A program made the position numbers and the translations under genes. From Myxococcales bacterium (GTDB lineage Bacteria; Myxococcota_A; Polyangia; Palsa-1104; JAEUJZ01), in contig JAEUKA010000100.1 of the NCBI GenBank assembly GCA_016794465.1, positions 85,542-149,541 of the forward strand: DNA of 64,000 nt, written 5' to 3'. Numbering within the stretch: the stretch's first letter is position 1; each line of letters begins with the position of its first letter. Of the stretch, positions 51,829 to 60,270 are shown piece by piece. The notes beneath the pieces were generated by a model. The model made no database searches. It had not been told where the DNA came from and was given only the letters and a program-made list of their open reading frames with translations.

Positions 51829-52266
51829 ATGCACGATCTCTCGATGGAACGGCAGCAGCTCCTGCACTATGAGGAAGTCTTGCGCAGCGCCGGTCAGTTT
51901 GTGACGGTGCAGCGGCGGGCCCTGCTCCGCTATCTGCTGCGCCATCAGGTGCATCCCACCACCGCCGAGATCGCCAGCGCGATCGGTCGCAGCGGTAGCG
52001 CCAGCTTGGCCACTGTCTATAACAACCTCGCCCTGTTCGCCGAGCTACGCATTGTCCGCACCCTGCGCAGCCCCAAGGGCGAGGCCCACTGGGACATCCG
52101 CACCGACCGCCATCACCACTTGGTCTGCAGCAGCTGCGCCCGCGTCGAAGATCTCGCAGAGGATCAGGTCGGCATCACCATCCAAGACCCCGCCATCGCC
52201 CGCCGCATCGAGCGCACCGAGGCCTGGCTGATCTGGTCCTGCCCCCGCTGCACCCAAGAGAGCTAG
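51829..52266 (+). CDS. Fur/PerR-family transcriptional regulator
   Basis: 145 residues from the ATG at 51829. The winged helix covers residues 15-85 (VTVQRRALLRYLLRHQVHPT, IGRSGSASLATVYNNLALFA). The metal region has DRHHHLVCSSCARVEDL, and a C-terminal CPRC completes a structural four-Cys zinc site. The HHH plus CxxC pattern fits PerR or Fur. Genomic linkage to ahpC-ahpD and the operator at 50413 favours a PerR role (derepression by peroxide). The start has no strong Shine-Dalgarno. Confidence 0.88.
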   Translation: MHDLSMERQQLLHYEEVLRSAGQFVTVQRRALLRYLLRHQVHPTTAEIASAIGRSGSASLATVYNNLALFAELRIVRTLRSPKGEAHWDIRTDRHHHLVCSSCARVEDLAEDQVGITIQDPAIARRIERTEAWLIWSCPRCTQES

Positions 52267-52416
52267 CCGCCCGCCCCACCCGCTGCTGTCTTGCTCCATG
52301 TGACTGGCGTTGGCGAAAAACGCAGCGACTGGCCCTACCTGTGGTCTATATAGGTCTTCGGGCTCGCTCTTACTTCCCCACGGGCCTGCTTAGACCTTTG
52401 CCGGAGACTTATTGCT

Positions 52417-53436
52417 ATGCGGACTCTCCTCTTGCTCGCGGCGATGGGCAATCTCACCGCCTGCGGGCTCTCTGATGACGCTGAATTTCGCGGCGCGCCG
52501 CCCGCAACTCAGCAGGTCACGGTGGCCTTTCCCGGCGTCTCCACGATGACGGTCCGGCCCATCAAGGAAGACGACTCACCGCTGGCAAGCGAGCTGGCGA
52601 TGTACTACCGGCTGTCGCAGAACATGGCGGCCCTGCTCAACGCGAGCGGACTGCAGCTGCTCTCGGTGGCACGGCTGATGGTGCAGCTGCCGGCGACCAC
52701 CCGAATGGGCCAGAGTCGCACCTGGGGACCGTTCGAGCCCGGTGGCAGCGATCCGCTGACCTATCGCTTGGTGGTCACGCAGCTGGGTGAAGCGGTGTTT
52801 GCCTACACGTTGTCGGCGCGCGCGCCCACTCCGACCAGCGAGGGCGAGTTCTTGACCGTGCTCGAAGGCTCGGTGTCGCAGGGCGCAAGCTCCGGCAGTG
52901 GCAGAGGCCGCATGACTGTCCTGTATGACAACCGCCGCAAGCTCGTCCCGCAGAGCTGCGAGCAAGGCCGCATCGACTTTGACTTTGACACCCTCGGCGA
53001 GCCAGCGCTGCTGGATATCACATTCCACCAAGCCGGCAGCCAGAACCCGCAGAACCGCAAGTGCAAGCAAGACCCACCGCGCGATGGCCGCTTCCACGCC
53101 GAGCACAGCGCCGCCGGGGCAGGTAGCCTGGTGTTCGATGTCCGCACCGACGTACACCAGAGCGACGGAAGCCGCCCGCTCCTAGAAACAGTGCTGCTGC
53201 ACAGCCGCTGGGACCAGACTGGGGTCGGTCGCGCCGATGGCAAGATCGCCGACGGTGAGGTATCAAGCGACCTGCGCAACGCCGGACGCTCCGAGCGCTA
53301 CGTCACCTTCTCGCAGTGCTGGAGTGAGCTGGGCAAGCCGGTGTATCAGCTCGCCACGCCCGAGTCGCTGCGGCTGATGGCCTCAAGCGGCGACCCGCTG
53401 CGGTGCGTCCCGGCCAGCGCCGCGCTGCCGGAATAG
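52417..53436 (+). CDS. hypothetical lipoprotein
   Basis: 339 residues. The signal with lipobox (NLTAC, Cys16) predicts a lipid anchor. The rest is mostly beta-rich and not recognised: TYRLVVTQLGEAVFAYTLSA, GEFLTVLEGSVSQG, GRGRMTVLYDNRRKL and DFDFDTLGEPALLDITFH. Three Cys occur in the second half. It resembles the many lineage-specific myxobacterial lipoproteins. It is monocistronic, convergent with the flotillin operon. Confidence 0.75.
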   Translation: MRTLLLLAAMGNLTACGLSDDAEFRGAPPATQQVTVAFPGVSTMTVRPIKEDDSPLASELAMYYRLSQNMAALLNASGLQLLSVARLMVQLPATTRMGQSRTWGPFEPGGSDPLTYRLVVTQLGEAVFAYTLSARAPTPTSEGEFLTVLEGSVSQGASSGSGRGRMTVLYDNRRKLVPQSCEQGRIDFDFDTLGEPALLDITFHQAGSQNPQNRKCKQDPPRDGRFHAEHSAAGAGSLVFDVRTDVHQSDGSRPLLETVLLHSRWDQTGVGRADGKIADGEVSSDLRNAGRSERYVTFSQCWSELGKPVYQLATPESLRLMASSGDPLRCVPASAALPE

Positions 53437-53444
53437 CTGACTAC

Positions 53445-54734
53445 TTATTTAGAAGGGGGAGCTGGGACGTGGGGCTGGGGCTGGGCGCTGCGCAGGACGG
53501 CACGCTGGACAGTGCCGACCAGATCGACGCCCGTGGCGGCACGGACCTGCTCGTTGACTGCGACCACCTGCGAGCCAATCGAGCCCCCGCCGCCCCCGAT
53601 GCCCCCTCCGAGCACGGTCAAGCGATCAATCTTGATGGCCTTCATCGTGCCAGTCAGCTCCCCAAACACCGGCAGTAGCTTCTGTAGCAGCAGCGACTCG
53701 CGCGCATTGCGGCCACCGGCCTGATACGCCTGCGACAAGCTGACCAGCGCTGCCGCCGCCGCGCGACCTTCCGCTGCGACCGACGACGCATCGGCTTTGG
53801 CATCGGCCTCGGCCTTGGCCTTGGCGGCCTGCGCTGCCGAGATCACATCGGCTTCCAGCTTGCGCCGAATCTGCTCGGCCCGCGCTTCCCACGCCCGTAG
53901 CTGCGCCTTGGCTTCCGACAGCTGCGAATGAACCTGACCACGCACCTCCGCGATCACGGCTTCCCGCTTGGTCTGGGCCTCGACAATGCGGCGCTGATTT
54001 TCCTTCTGCGCAATCTGCCCGTCTGTCTCGATCTTCGAGATCTCGGCGTTCATTTGGTTGTGCGCCTTCTGCACCGCTGCTGACGCCCACGCCTGCAGCT
54101 CGGCAATCCGCGCTTCCTTCTTGATCCGCGCCGAGCGCACCCGACCGACCGACGACAGGTAGTTGACATCATCGCTGATGTTCTGGATCTGCAGGTTGTC
54201 GAGCACCAAGCCCAGCCGGTGTAGGTCCTTGTCGGCTTCTTCGATCAGCTTCTGCTGGAAGATCATCTTCTGCTGGTTGATCTCCTCGGGCGTAAGCTCA
54301 GCGATGACACCGCGAAGGTTGCCTTCCAGCGTGTCCTTGGCGACCCGCATGATCCCCTCGCGCGAGGCGCCCAGGAAGCGCTCGATCGCGTTGTGCAGAA
54401 GCGACTCTTCGCTCGGCAGCTTGACGTTGGCCACCGCATGAACCTTGAGCGGGATGCCGCCACGCGAAAACGCGTTGGTCACCGACAGCTCAATCGCCAT
54501 GTTGGTCAGCTGCATCCGGTCCACCGTCTCGATGAGCGGAATCCGCATCGCCCGACCGCCGCGTACCACCCGATATCCCACCGTCCGCCCGTCAGCCAGC
54601 CGCCGCGAGCGACCCGAAAAGATCAGCACTTCCGAAGGCGGGCAGACCGAGATGTTGTTGATCACCGTAAACAGCAGGAACACGCCTGCCGCCAGCACCA
54701 CCGCCAAGATTATCGTGATTGCGAGCGGGCTCAT
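53445..54734 (-). CDS. SPFH/flotillin-like protein
   Basis: 429 residues. An N-terminal TM helix (ITIILAVVLAAGVFLLFTVI) is followed by the SPFH domain (about 30-210; MQLTNMAIELSVTNAFSRGG, TLEGNLRGVIAELTPEEINQ). An Ala/Glu-rich coiled coil (about 215-335) carries the flotillin-type AEADAKADASSVAAEGRAA. The Gly-rich C-terminus is GGGIGGGGGSIG. It organises membrane microdomains with its partners. It overlaps the upstream flotillin gene by four bases, forming a three-gene operon with the NfeD-like gene. Confidence 0.9.
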   Translation of the reverse strand: MSPLAITIILAVVLAAGVFLLFTVINNISVCPPSEVLIFSGRSRRLADGRTVGYRVVRGGRAMRIPLIETVDRMQLTNMAIELSVTNAFSRGGIPLKVHAVANVKLPSEESLLHNAIERFLGASREGIMRVAKDTLEGNLRGVIAELTPEEINQQKMIFQQKLIEEADKDLHRLGLVLDNLQIQNISDDVNYLSSVGRVRSARIKKEARIAELQAWASAAVQKAHNQMNAEISKIETDGQIAQKENQRRIVEAQTKREAVIAEVRGQVHSQLSEAKAQLRAWEARAEQIRRKLEADVISAAQAAKAKAEADAKADASSVAAEGRAAAAALVSLSQAYQAGGRNARESLLLQKLLPVFGELTGTMKAIKIDRLTVLGGGIGGGGGSIGSQVVAVNEQVRAATGVDLVGTVQRAVLRSAQPQPHVPAPPSK

Positions 54735-56077
54735 CGTGAGCCTCCTTCCACGGGCGAGAGCAGGTTCTTGATATCCACCCCAGTCAGGCCCTTCAGCGTT
54801 GACAGCACCTCGGTGACAATCGCCGGATAGGCCGCCGCCACCTGCGCCAGTGCGTGTCCATCGCCGGTATCGACAATCTGGATCTCCCGCACCGACAGAT
54901 CTTTGACCTTGCTTGCCACCTGCGCGACCAGCGTATCCAGCTGCGACAGCACAAACAGCTCGCGGGCATTTGGTCCCGCTGCTTGCAGCGCCTCGGTCAG
55001 CACGCGCATCGCCTCGGCTGCCGCCAGACCTTGCTCGCGACGCGGCGCCGCTTCACCTTCGGCCAGCAGCAGCTGGGCTTTCTGGTCCGCTTCGGCGGGC
55101 AGCACCACCTCGGCGTACAGCTTGCGCTGGTTCAGATCCTTGCGCACCGTCTGTAGCTCTTGCTCGGCTTCGGCCCGGGCCTGCTCGGACGCCGCCTGCG
55201 CCTCTCGCTCGACCGCCTGCGCCTGGCCTTCCAGCTGACCGACGGTCTGCCGCAGCAGGTTGCGCTTCTGGGCGATGCCGATCTCGGCGTCTTTCTGCGC
55301 CACCTCGGCCAGCTGCCGCGCCGCCGCTTCTTGCTGCGAGGTTTCCTGGTTGGCCTGGTTCTCGGCGTTCTCGGCGTCTCGCACCGCTGCCGCAATCTGC
55401 GCCCGTCCCAGGTTCACCAAGTAGCCGGCCTCATCCTCGACGCGCTGGATCTTCAGCGTATCGAGCTGCAGCCCCATCTTGTTGAAGATCTGGTTCGATA
55501 CCTGCACCAGCTGGTTGGCAAACTCAATCCGGTCTTGGTTGACCTGCTCTGGCGTAAGCTGCGAGATGACATCGCGCAGCGAGCCCTCTAGCGTCTGCTT
55601 GGCGGTCTGCCAGATCGTCTCACGCGGCATGTTGAGGAACCGCTCGACCGCGTTGTAGACAAAGCGCGAGTCGCTGGAGATCTTGACGTTGGCGATGGCG
55701 TGGATGTCGAGCGGAATGCCACCACTCGACAGCGCCTTGGGCATCGACAGCTCGATCGGAATCAGCCGCAGATCCATGCGATCGACCGTCTGCAAAAACG
55801 GCAAGCGGAAGTGCGTGCCGGCCAGCACCACTGTAAAGGTCGTCGGCTCGCCATTGTTGGTGCGGTGCGACTTGCCCGACACCACCAGCAGCTCGTTGGG
55901 CCGGCAGATGTACAAAAACTGCCGCAGCATCCACACAAACACCAGCAAGCCGACGGCAAAGCCCGCCGCCAGCATCACCACTCCCGCCAGCTGAGCATCA
56001 TTGCTGAGCAGCTGCGGGGGCGGCTCGTCAACTCGCCAGCTTGCGAGCGCCGCCATCGCCAAAGAGGAGACTGACAT
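54731..56077 (-). CDS. SPFH/flotillin protein
   Basis: 448 residues. A longer N-terminal lead precedes the TM helix (MLAAGFAVGLLVFVWMLRQF). The SPFH domain (about 60-240) has RPNELLVVSGKSHR and QTLEGSLRDVISQLTPEQVN. A long coiled coil rich in Gln and Ala follows, with YAEVVLPAEADQKAQLLLAE as in YqiK/flotillins. It is a diverged paralogue of the downstream gene, so the two may form hetero-oligomers. Confidence 0.9.
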   Translation of the reverse strand: MSVSSLAMAALASWRVDEPPPQLLSNDAQLAGVVMLAAGFAVGLLVFVWMLRQFLYICRPNELLVVSGKSHRTNNGEPTTFTVVLAGTHFRLPFLQTVDRMDLRLIPIELSMPKALSSGGIPLDIHAIANVKISSDSRFVYNAVERFLNMPRETIWQTAKQTLEGSLRDVISQLTPEQVNQDRIEFANQLVQVSNQIFNKMGLQLDTLKIQRVEDEAGYLVNLGRAQIAAAVRDAENAENQANQETSQQEAAARQLAEVAQKDAEIGIAQKRNLLRQTVGQLEGQAQAVEREAQAASEQARAEAEQELQTVRKDLNQRKLYAEVVLPAEADQKAQLLLAEGEAAPRREQGLAAAEAMRVLTEALQAAGPNARELFVLSQLDTLVAQVASKVKDLSVREIQIVDTGDGHALAQVAAAYPAIVTEVLSTLKGLTGVDIKNLLSPVEGGSR

Positions 56078-56082
56078 GTTCG

Positions 56083-56880
56083 CTATCCTTTTTCCTGGGT
56101 GGATCGCGACGCTGCCGCCGCTCCACGGTTTACCGGTTGTGCCGCGCTGCCTTCGGCCCGAGTCACACTGACCTCGGCCTGGCCGTCGCGGATGTCGATG
56201 ATCGTCACGTCGATGCCTTCAGCAAGCGGTCCGCCATCGCTAGGCCTGGCAATGAGATCGATGGTTTGGCCAGAAACCTCCAAGCGAATCTTGCCGACGC
56301 CGCCCGCAGGCGCAGGAATCAGCACCGTCGCCCGCGAGCCCACCATCCGCTCTTCTTGCAGCGTGCCCGACTCGGTGGTCACACTCATCTTGCGCATCAC
56401 CGCCCGGGCCGAAAACGCCGTAAACAAGCCCACCCCCAGCGCGGACAGGCCCGCCACCGGCTCGCCCACCTTTGCCACCGTGCGCAGCAGCAGCCCGGTC
56501 AGCCCACCAAACGCGAGCAGGTAGGTCCACAGCTGGATCGACATCAGCCACAGCAGCGCGGTCGGAACCCCCGAGTCCAGGCCATCGCTGCCAGAGTGAT
56601 GGCCTGCGCCGACGCCCATCGCATCGTGTGCTGCGTGCGCCGCACCGTGCCCACCGTCATGCCCGTCCCCGTGCGCCGCCGCCGTGCCCCCGTCATGCCC
56701 GACCATGTGGCCATCCGCAGCCCCGGCATCGGCATGGCTGGCAGCCTCTCCATCACCGTGCGCGTCGCCCTGCCCTTCCCCGGCATCGCCACTGTGATCA
56801 TCGCTCTGACCCGCGCCAAGCAGCGACACCAGCACGAGCAGACATCCAGCAACAGCCGCGAACACGTACAGGTACAACAC
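56083..56880 (-). CDS. NfeD/YuaF-like membrane protein with His-rich loop
   Basis: 265 residues from a GTG at 56880. TM1 at residues 1-25 is followed by a hydrophilic loop of about 70 residues that is extremely rich in His, Asp and Gly (HGDGHDGGHGAAHAAHDA, more than twelve His). Two or three TM helices then lie at about 105-165, and the C-terminal OB-fold domain shows MVGSRATVLIPAPAGGVGKI and EGIDVTIIDIRDGQAEV. NfeD-type proteins partner flotillins, as YuaF does in Bacillus, and this gene leads the operon. The His-rich loop is not a usual family feature and could bind Zn, Ni or Cu. Confidence 0.85.
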   Translation of the reverse strand: MLYLYVFAAVAGCLLVLVSLLGAGQSDDHSGDAGEGQGDAHGDGEAASHADAGAADGHMVGHDGGTAAAHGDGHDGGHGAAHAAHDAMGVGAGHHSGSDGLDSGVPTALLWLMSIQLWTYLLAFGGLTGLLLRTVAKVGEPVAGLSALGVGLFTAFSARAVMRKMSVTTESGTLQEERMVGSRATVLIPAPAGGVGKIRLEVSGQTIDLIARPSDGGPLAEGIDVTIIDIRDGQAEVSVTRAEGSAAQPVNRGAAAASRSTQEKG

Positions 56881-57028
56881 TCCATGGATTGTCCGCCCCC
56901 CCGATCCCTCCTGTCAACGTCACGTCGAGGGGCAAGCGGCTTCCCTTGCGTCGGCGCTATAGCCAGCAGCGGTCTGCCAAGGCCAGGCTGGGTAGCCGAA
57001 CTGGGGCTTGGGAGGGCGAAAATCGGTT
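56881..57028. other. intergenic region upstream of NfeD-like gene
   Basis: Non-coding; it should hold the promoter of the NfeD-flotillin operon on the minus strand. No clear hexamers are seen. Confidence 0.3.
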
Positions 57029-57265
57029 CGGGTCTAGCCGGCGTGCAGTTTTGCATTTGCAAAATCGGGCCAACCCCGGCCTGGTGCCGGTTTTCTCTTT
57101 GCAAAATCGGGCCAACCCCGGCCTGGTGCCGGTTTTCTCTTTGCAACATCGACCCAACCCCGGCCTGGTGCCGGTTTTCTCTTTGCAACATCGACCCAAC
57201 CCCGGCCTGGTGCCGGTTTTCTCTTTGCAACATCGACCCAACCTCGGCCTGGTGCCGGTTTTCTC
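57029..57265. repeat. 42-bp tandem repeat array
   Basis: A unit of 42 bases starting CAACCCCGGCCTGGTGCCGG recurs at 57071, 57113, 57155 and 57197, with a partial copy at 57239 and a degenerate one at 57029. Each unit has the inverted repeat CCGGC-CTGGT-GCCGG and the block TTTTCTCTTTGCAA; the first two copies form the palindrome TTTGCAAA. The first two copies share AAAATCGGGC and the later ones AACATCGACC. Because 42 is a multiple of three, several frames stay open on both strands, but none has a start context or non-repeat homology. It ends 127 bases before the gene at 57393. Confidence 0.92.
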
Positions 57266-57392
57266 CACTGCCAGGCCGCTGCCGGCCAAAAAAAGTCAGC
57301 CAACATGAAAAAAGATGGGTCGGGTCACTGGCGAAACGAAAACCGCGTCCTATCCTTCAAAGCTTCCCCTTTGGAGATCAAGGAGTTAGCCC

Positions 57393-58088
57393 ATGCCGAT
57401 GATTCGCAATGAACGGACCGGAACAGACGAGCTGCTGCGAGATGGACGGTTTCACTACGCAGCACTGCTCGCAGACCCTGACACGGCGCACCTGGCCCCG
57501 CCGGTCAAGACCAAGCTTGATTCACTGACCCAGGCCCACAGCACCACCTCTGCCGCCGAGCTGGTGCGCATCGAAAAGCAGGCCCTGGCCGTGCGCGCCG
57601 AGTACGTCCACGATCAAAAGCACAGCGTGGTCGAGCTGCTGGTGCTCGGCGTGGTCAAGCGCAAGCGCGAGCTGGCACCGTACCGTAAGGTCTATCCCGA
57701 CGGGCTGACCGCCCTGACGGACCTGTCTGGCGCAGAGCAGGAGCGAGCGGTGGGCAACATGGTGGACGAGCTGGCGATCCATCACCCAGAGATCCATCTC
57801 AAGTACAGCAAAGATCTGCTGAAGCTGGCGGCGGACGCGACAGCGGCGGAAAAAGCGCACACGGATGCCGAAGCCAAGGTGAATCGCACCTTTGCCCAAG
57901 AGCAGTCAGCCCGCAGCGAGCTGTCCCTGCTGCTGCGCAAGAACGAAGGCGCCCTGATCTCGCTGTTTCCGCACGATCACACCCTCACCCGCCTGTACTA
58001 CCGCCCCCGTCCGAAGAAAAGGGCCGCCGCCAAAGCCCCGCTCTCCCCCCGCACCCCAGCACCGACCCCCCAGCCCGCACAGCCCTAA
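57393..58088 (+). CDS. hypothetical helical protein with basic Pro-rich tail, repeat-array associated
   Basis: 231 residues; AAGGAG precedes the ATG at 57393. Helical throughout (LVRIEKQALAVRAEYVHDQK, TAAEKAHTDAEAKVNRTFAQ), ending in a basic, Pro- and Ala-rich tail (PRPKKRAAAKAPLSPRTPAP). No signal peptide or TM helix is seen. It seems distantly related to the protein at 11076-11867: the APPVKTKLDSLTQ and VYPDGLTALTDLSGAEQE segments align with PAGVKASGEQLTQ and LFPSGLAFLNLEYGAQWTE. Both have a tandem array directly upstream. The basic tail could bind nucleic acid; function is unknown. Confidence 0.75.
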   Translation: MPMIRNERTGTDELLRDGRFHYAALLADPDTAHLAPPVKTKLDSLTQAHSTTSAAELVRIEKQALAVRAEYVHDQKHSVVELLVLGVVKRKRELAPYRKVYPDGLTALTDLSGAEQERAVGNMVDELAIHHPEIHLKYSKDLLKLAADATAAEKAHTDAEAKVNRTFAQEQSARSELSLLLRKNEGALISLFPHDHTLTRLYYRPRPKKRAAAKAPLSPRTPAPTPQPAQP

Positions 58089-58264
58089 CTCGCCCCCCAG
58101 GCAGCGTGTGGAAAAGTGCGCGAGGAGCCCAAAGTGCAAAGAGGAGGACCGCACCAGTCCCCGACACGAAGTGTGGGGGAGAACGTCCGCAAGGACTTTC
58201 CCATGAGCGAAAGCCGTCGAGAAATCAGTGGGTTGTGAGGGGTCGGGAATGATTCGGGAAGGGT
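58089..58264 (+). ncRNA. possible structured-RNA remnant (group II intron-like 5' end?)
   Basis: A GTGCG at 58116 begins a purine-rich stretch with two good hairpins: CCCC-g-ACAC/GTGT-g-GGGG with a GAA loop at 58159-58179, and GTCC-GCAA-GGAC with a GNRA loop at 58185-58196. A short GC-GAAA-GC follows. GUGYG starts and GNRA-capped stems are features of group II introns, and the region borders a broken recombinase gene. No domain V or reverse transcriptase is present, so at most this is a remnant. The assignment is weak. Confidence 0.25.
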
Positions 58265-58840
58265 CTAATTGGGATCGCGATCGGGCTGCGGTTTGAGAGG
58301 ATTGGCGATGGTGAGGAGGTGGATTAGGTGCTCGACTTGGCGATCGCTGAGGGCACCTTGTAGGGTCTTGGCTAGATCGGGGACTGGATCGGCTTCGCTG
58401 GACTGCTCCGGCGCATCGCTGTGAAGGGCGCTGAGTACGGTGCGGACTCGACTGTTGAGCAGCTGCGTCGGGTCGGCGTAGTGGCGGGCGGTGACGGTGA
58501 AGCTGCCGTGGCCGAGGGCGGTGGCGACGGCTTGGCTGCTGACTCCCTGACGGAGCGCGAGGGTGGCGTGGAGGCCGCGCAGGCTGTGGGCGCAGACTTT
58601 GGGGACGCCGGCGCGCTCGCAGACGCGGTGGACGGCGCGGATCAGCCAGTTGGTCAGCAGCGGCTGGCCCGTCGGACGTGTGCCGAAAAGATACGCATCG
58701 GGGGCCTTGTCACGGGTCAGCTCGCGCAGGTGAGGACGCAGAAACTCGGGCACCTCGGGACGGCGACGGGCGTTGTGGGTCTTGCCGCTCGGAATCAGCA
58801 GCACCGAGCCCCCCTCGTCGAGATCACGGACGCGGCGTGG
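58265..58840 (-). pseudogene. tyrosine recombinase, C-terminal fragment
   Basis: The minus-strand frame encodes the C-terminal catalytic half of a phage-type integrase. It reads from RVRDLDEGGSVLLIPSGKT through HSLRGLHATLALRQGVSSQA, TALGHGSFTVTARHYADP to a 60-residue tail. The catalytic Lys, HxxR, His and Tyr are visible, but the SAM-like N-terminal domain and the first catalytic Arg are missing. Homology stops at about 58840, exactly where a truncated ATPase begins on the other strand. It must be inactive. Confidence 0.85.
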
Positions 58841-59488
58841 CTGCTCGGGGGGGACAGTGGCATCGGCAAGTCACGTCTGCTTGATGAGCTGCGCAGCGTG
58901 GCGCTGGTGGATGGAGTCGTAGTGGTGCGAGGGCAGGGTATCTCCGAACGGGGGGCTTCCTACCAAGTCTGGCAAGAAGTGTTGCAGGTGCTGACTCTGC
59001 ACGTTCAGCTGTCCGAAAAAGAGCTGGGAGTGCTCGAAGCAATCCGTCCCGGAGTGGCGGCACTTCTCGACCGACCGTATATCTTGCCGCAGGAGGAGCT
59101 AGACGCCCAAGCCGCGCGGCTACACACCCTGCGTGTGCTCCGTGAAATCCTGCTGCGCGTGGAAAGGCCCGTGCTGATCATTCTGGAAGATCTGCACTGG
59201 GCCGATGCCGAGAGTCTGACGCTACTCGACCAGATCAGCAGCGGTGTGGTGGGTCACCCGATGCTGATCGTCGCCAGCTACCGAATCGACGAAGCACCGC
59301 ATCTGTCCCACGCGCTTCCTTGGTGTAAGCGACTCCGACTCGGCAGACTCCAGCGCCATGAAGTAGAGCAGCTCTGCAAATCCATCATCGGCCTCCCCAG
59401 TCCCTCCCCCTCCCTCCTCGACCTCCTCGAACGAGAGACGGAAGGGAACCTGTCAAGCTCTCAGTTGAGAGCGACCCAGCCTCGGTGA
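58841..59488 (+). pseudogene. AAA/STAND-type ATPase fragment
   Basis: The plus-strand frame gives about 215 residues of an AAA_16-type ATPase, as found attached to Ser/Thr kinases and adenylate cyclases. Walker A is WLLGGDSGIGKSRLLDELRS, Walker B is RPVLIILEDLHWADAESLTL, and the sensor region is MLIVASYRIDEAPH. The residues normally before Walker A are lacking (upstream is recombinase sequence), and it stops after ETEGNLSSSQLRA, well before the TPR/STAND part. Both ends are therefore broken. Confidence 0.82.
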
Positions 59489-60260
59489 GTCTGCCGCAGA
59501 CTTTGCGCGAGGCTTTGCGAAGGGAGTCGGCGAAGAGGGTCGGCAGATCTATCAGGACACCAAGGAACTCCCAGCTCGGCTCGCCAAGACTGGACGCGAA
59601 ATCGTCGATGATTTGCAGGCTGCTCGCGAGCTACGAGCGCTGGCACCGCTTCACGCGATGGAACATGCGATTCGGAATGCCTCGCGTGAGGATGTGGAGC
59701 GAGTGGCGCACGGCGTAATCGTGGCGACGAAGGAATGGCTCGACAAGCCGGCCTACGAAAAGGGCGAGTCGCTCGGTCGCGCAACCACATCGCTTGCAGC
59801 AGATGCGGCGATGGGAGTGCTCACGGAGGGACTCGGTACGCTCGGGACACTGCGAAAGGTTGAACGAGCCGCAGAGGCTGCGGACCATGTTCGGGATGTG
59901 GAGAGGGTGGCTGCCGCTGCTGCGAAGGATCGTCCGACCCGATTCGTGAGTGGAACCACTGTCATCGACCGTCGAACAGGAACGGTTCTTGAGGGAACTG
60001 TGGACCTGAAACCAACGCTCGATCGGATCGAATCGGGTGGGCGATTTCCGCACCGCAACGACGGCGCCGTTTTTCAAAATCGTTCCTTGCCCGGTAGTGA
60101 CACGCCATCGCTCCCGAATCAGTCTCCGGGCTACTATCGAGAATACGTTCATCCGACGCCAGTCACTCATGGACCCGGCCCGCAGCGCGTGGTCATTGGA
60201 AAAGGCGGCGAGATGTACCACACACCAGATCACTATCAGACCTTTGTTCCGCTCAAGTGA
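59469..60260 (+). pseudogene. orphan polymorphic-toxin C-terminus, RNase N1/T1/Sa-type (barnase clan)
   Basis: An open frame with no proper start (only a TTG at 59613) encodes about 260 residues. The N-terminal part is a helical linker (GVGEEGRQIYQDTKELPARL, VIVATKEWLDKPAYEKGESL) like the pre-toxin regions of secreted effectors. The last 80 residues are a guanyl-specific RNase domain: GGRFPHRNDGAVFQNR, GYYREYVHPTP with the catalytic Glu, PQRVVIGKGGEMYHT with the Arg, and PDHYQTF with the catalytic His. The toxic domain looks intact, but the delivery part is lost. A barstar gene follows ten bases later. Confidence 0.8.
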
Positions 60261-60270
60261 GGCACGCGAG

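Noticed and set aside
56544..57233. Minus-strand frame encoding a 14-residue repeat across the 42-bp array
   Set aside because: The frame is open only because 42 is a multiple of three. Outside the array it runs antisense-phase through the NfeD gene with no protein-like features, and similar repeat frames exist on both strands.
58421..58840. Continuous plus-strand frame joining antisense recombinase sequence to the AAA ATPase
   Set aside because: The first 140 codons are the complement of the recombinase fragment; only the part after 58840 has ATPase motifs.
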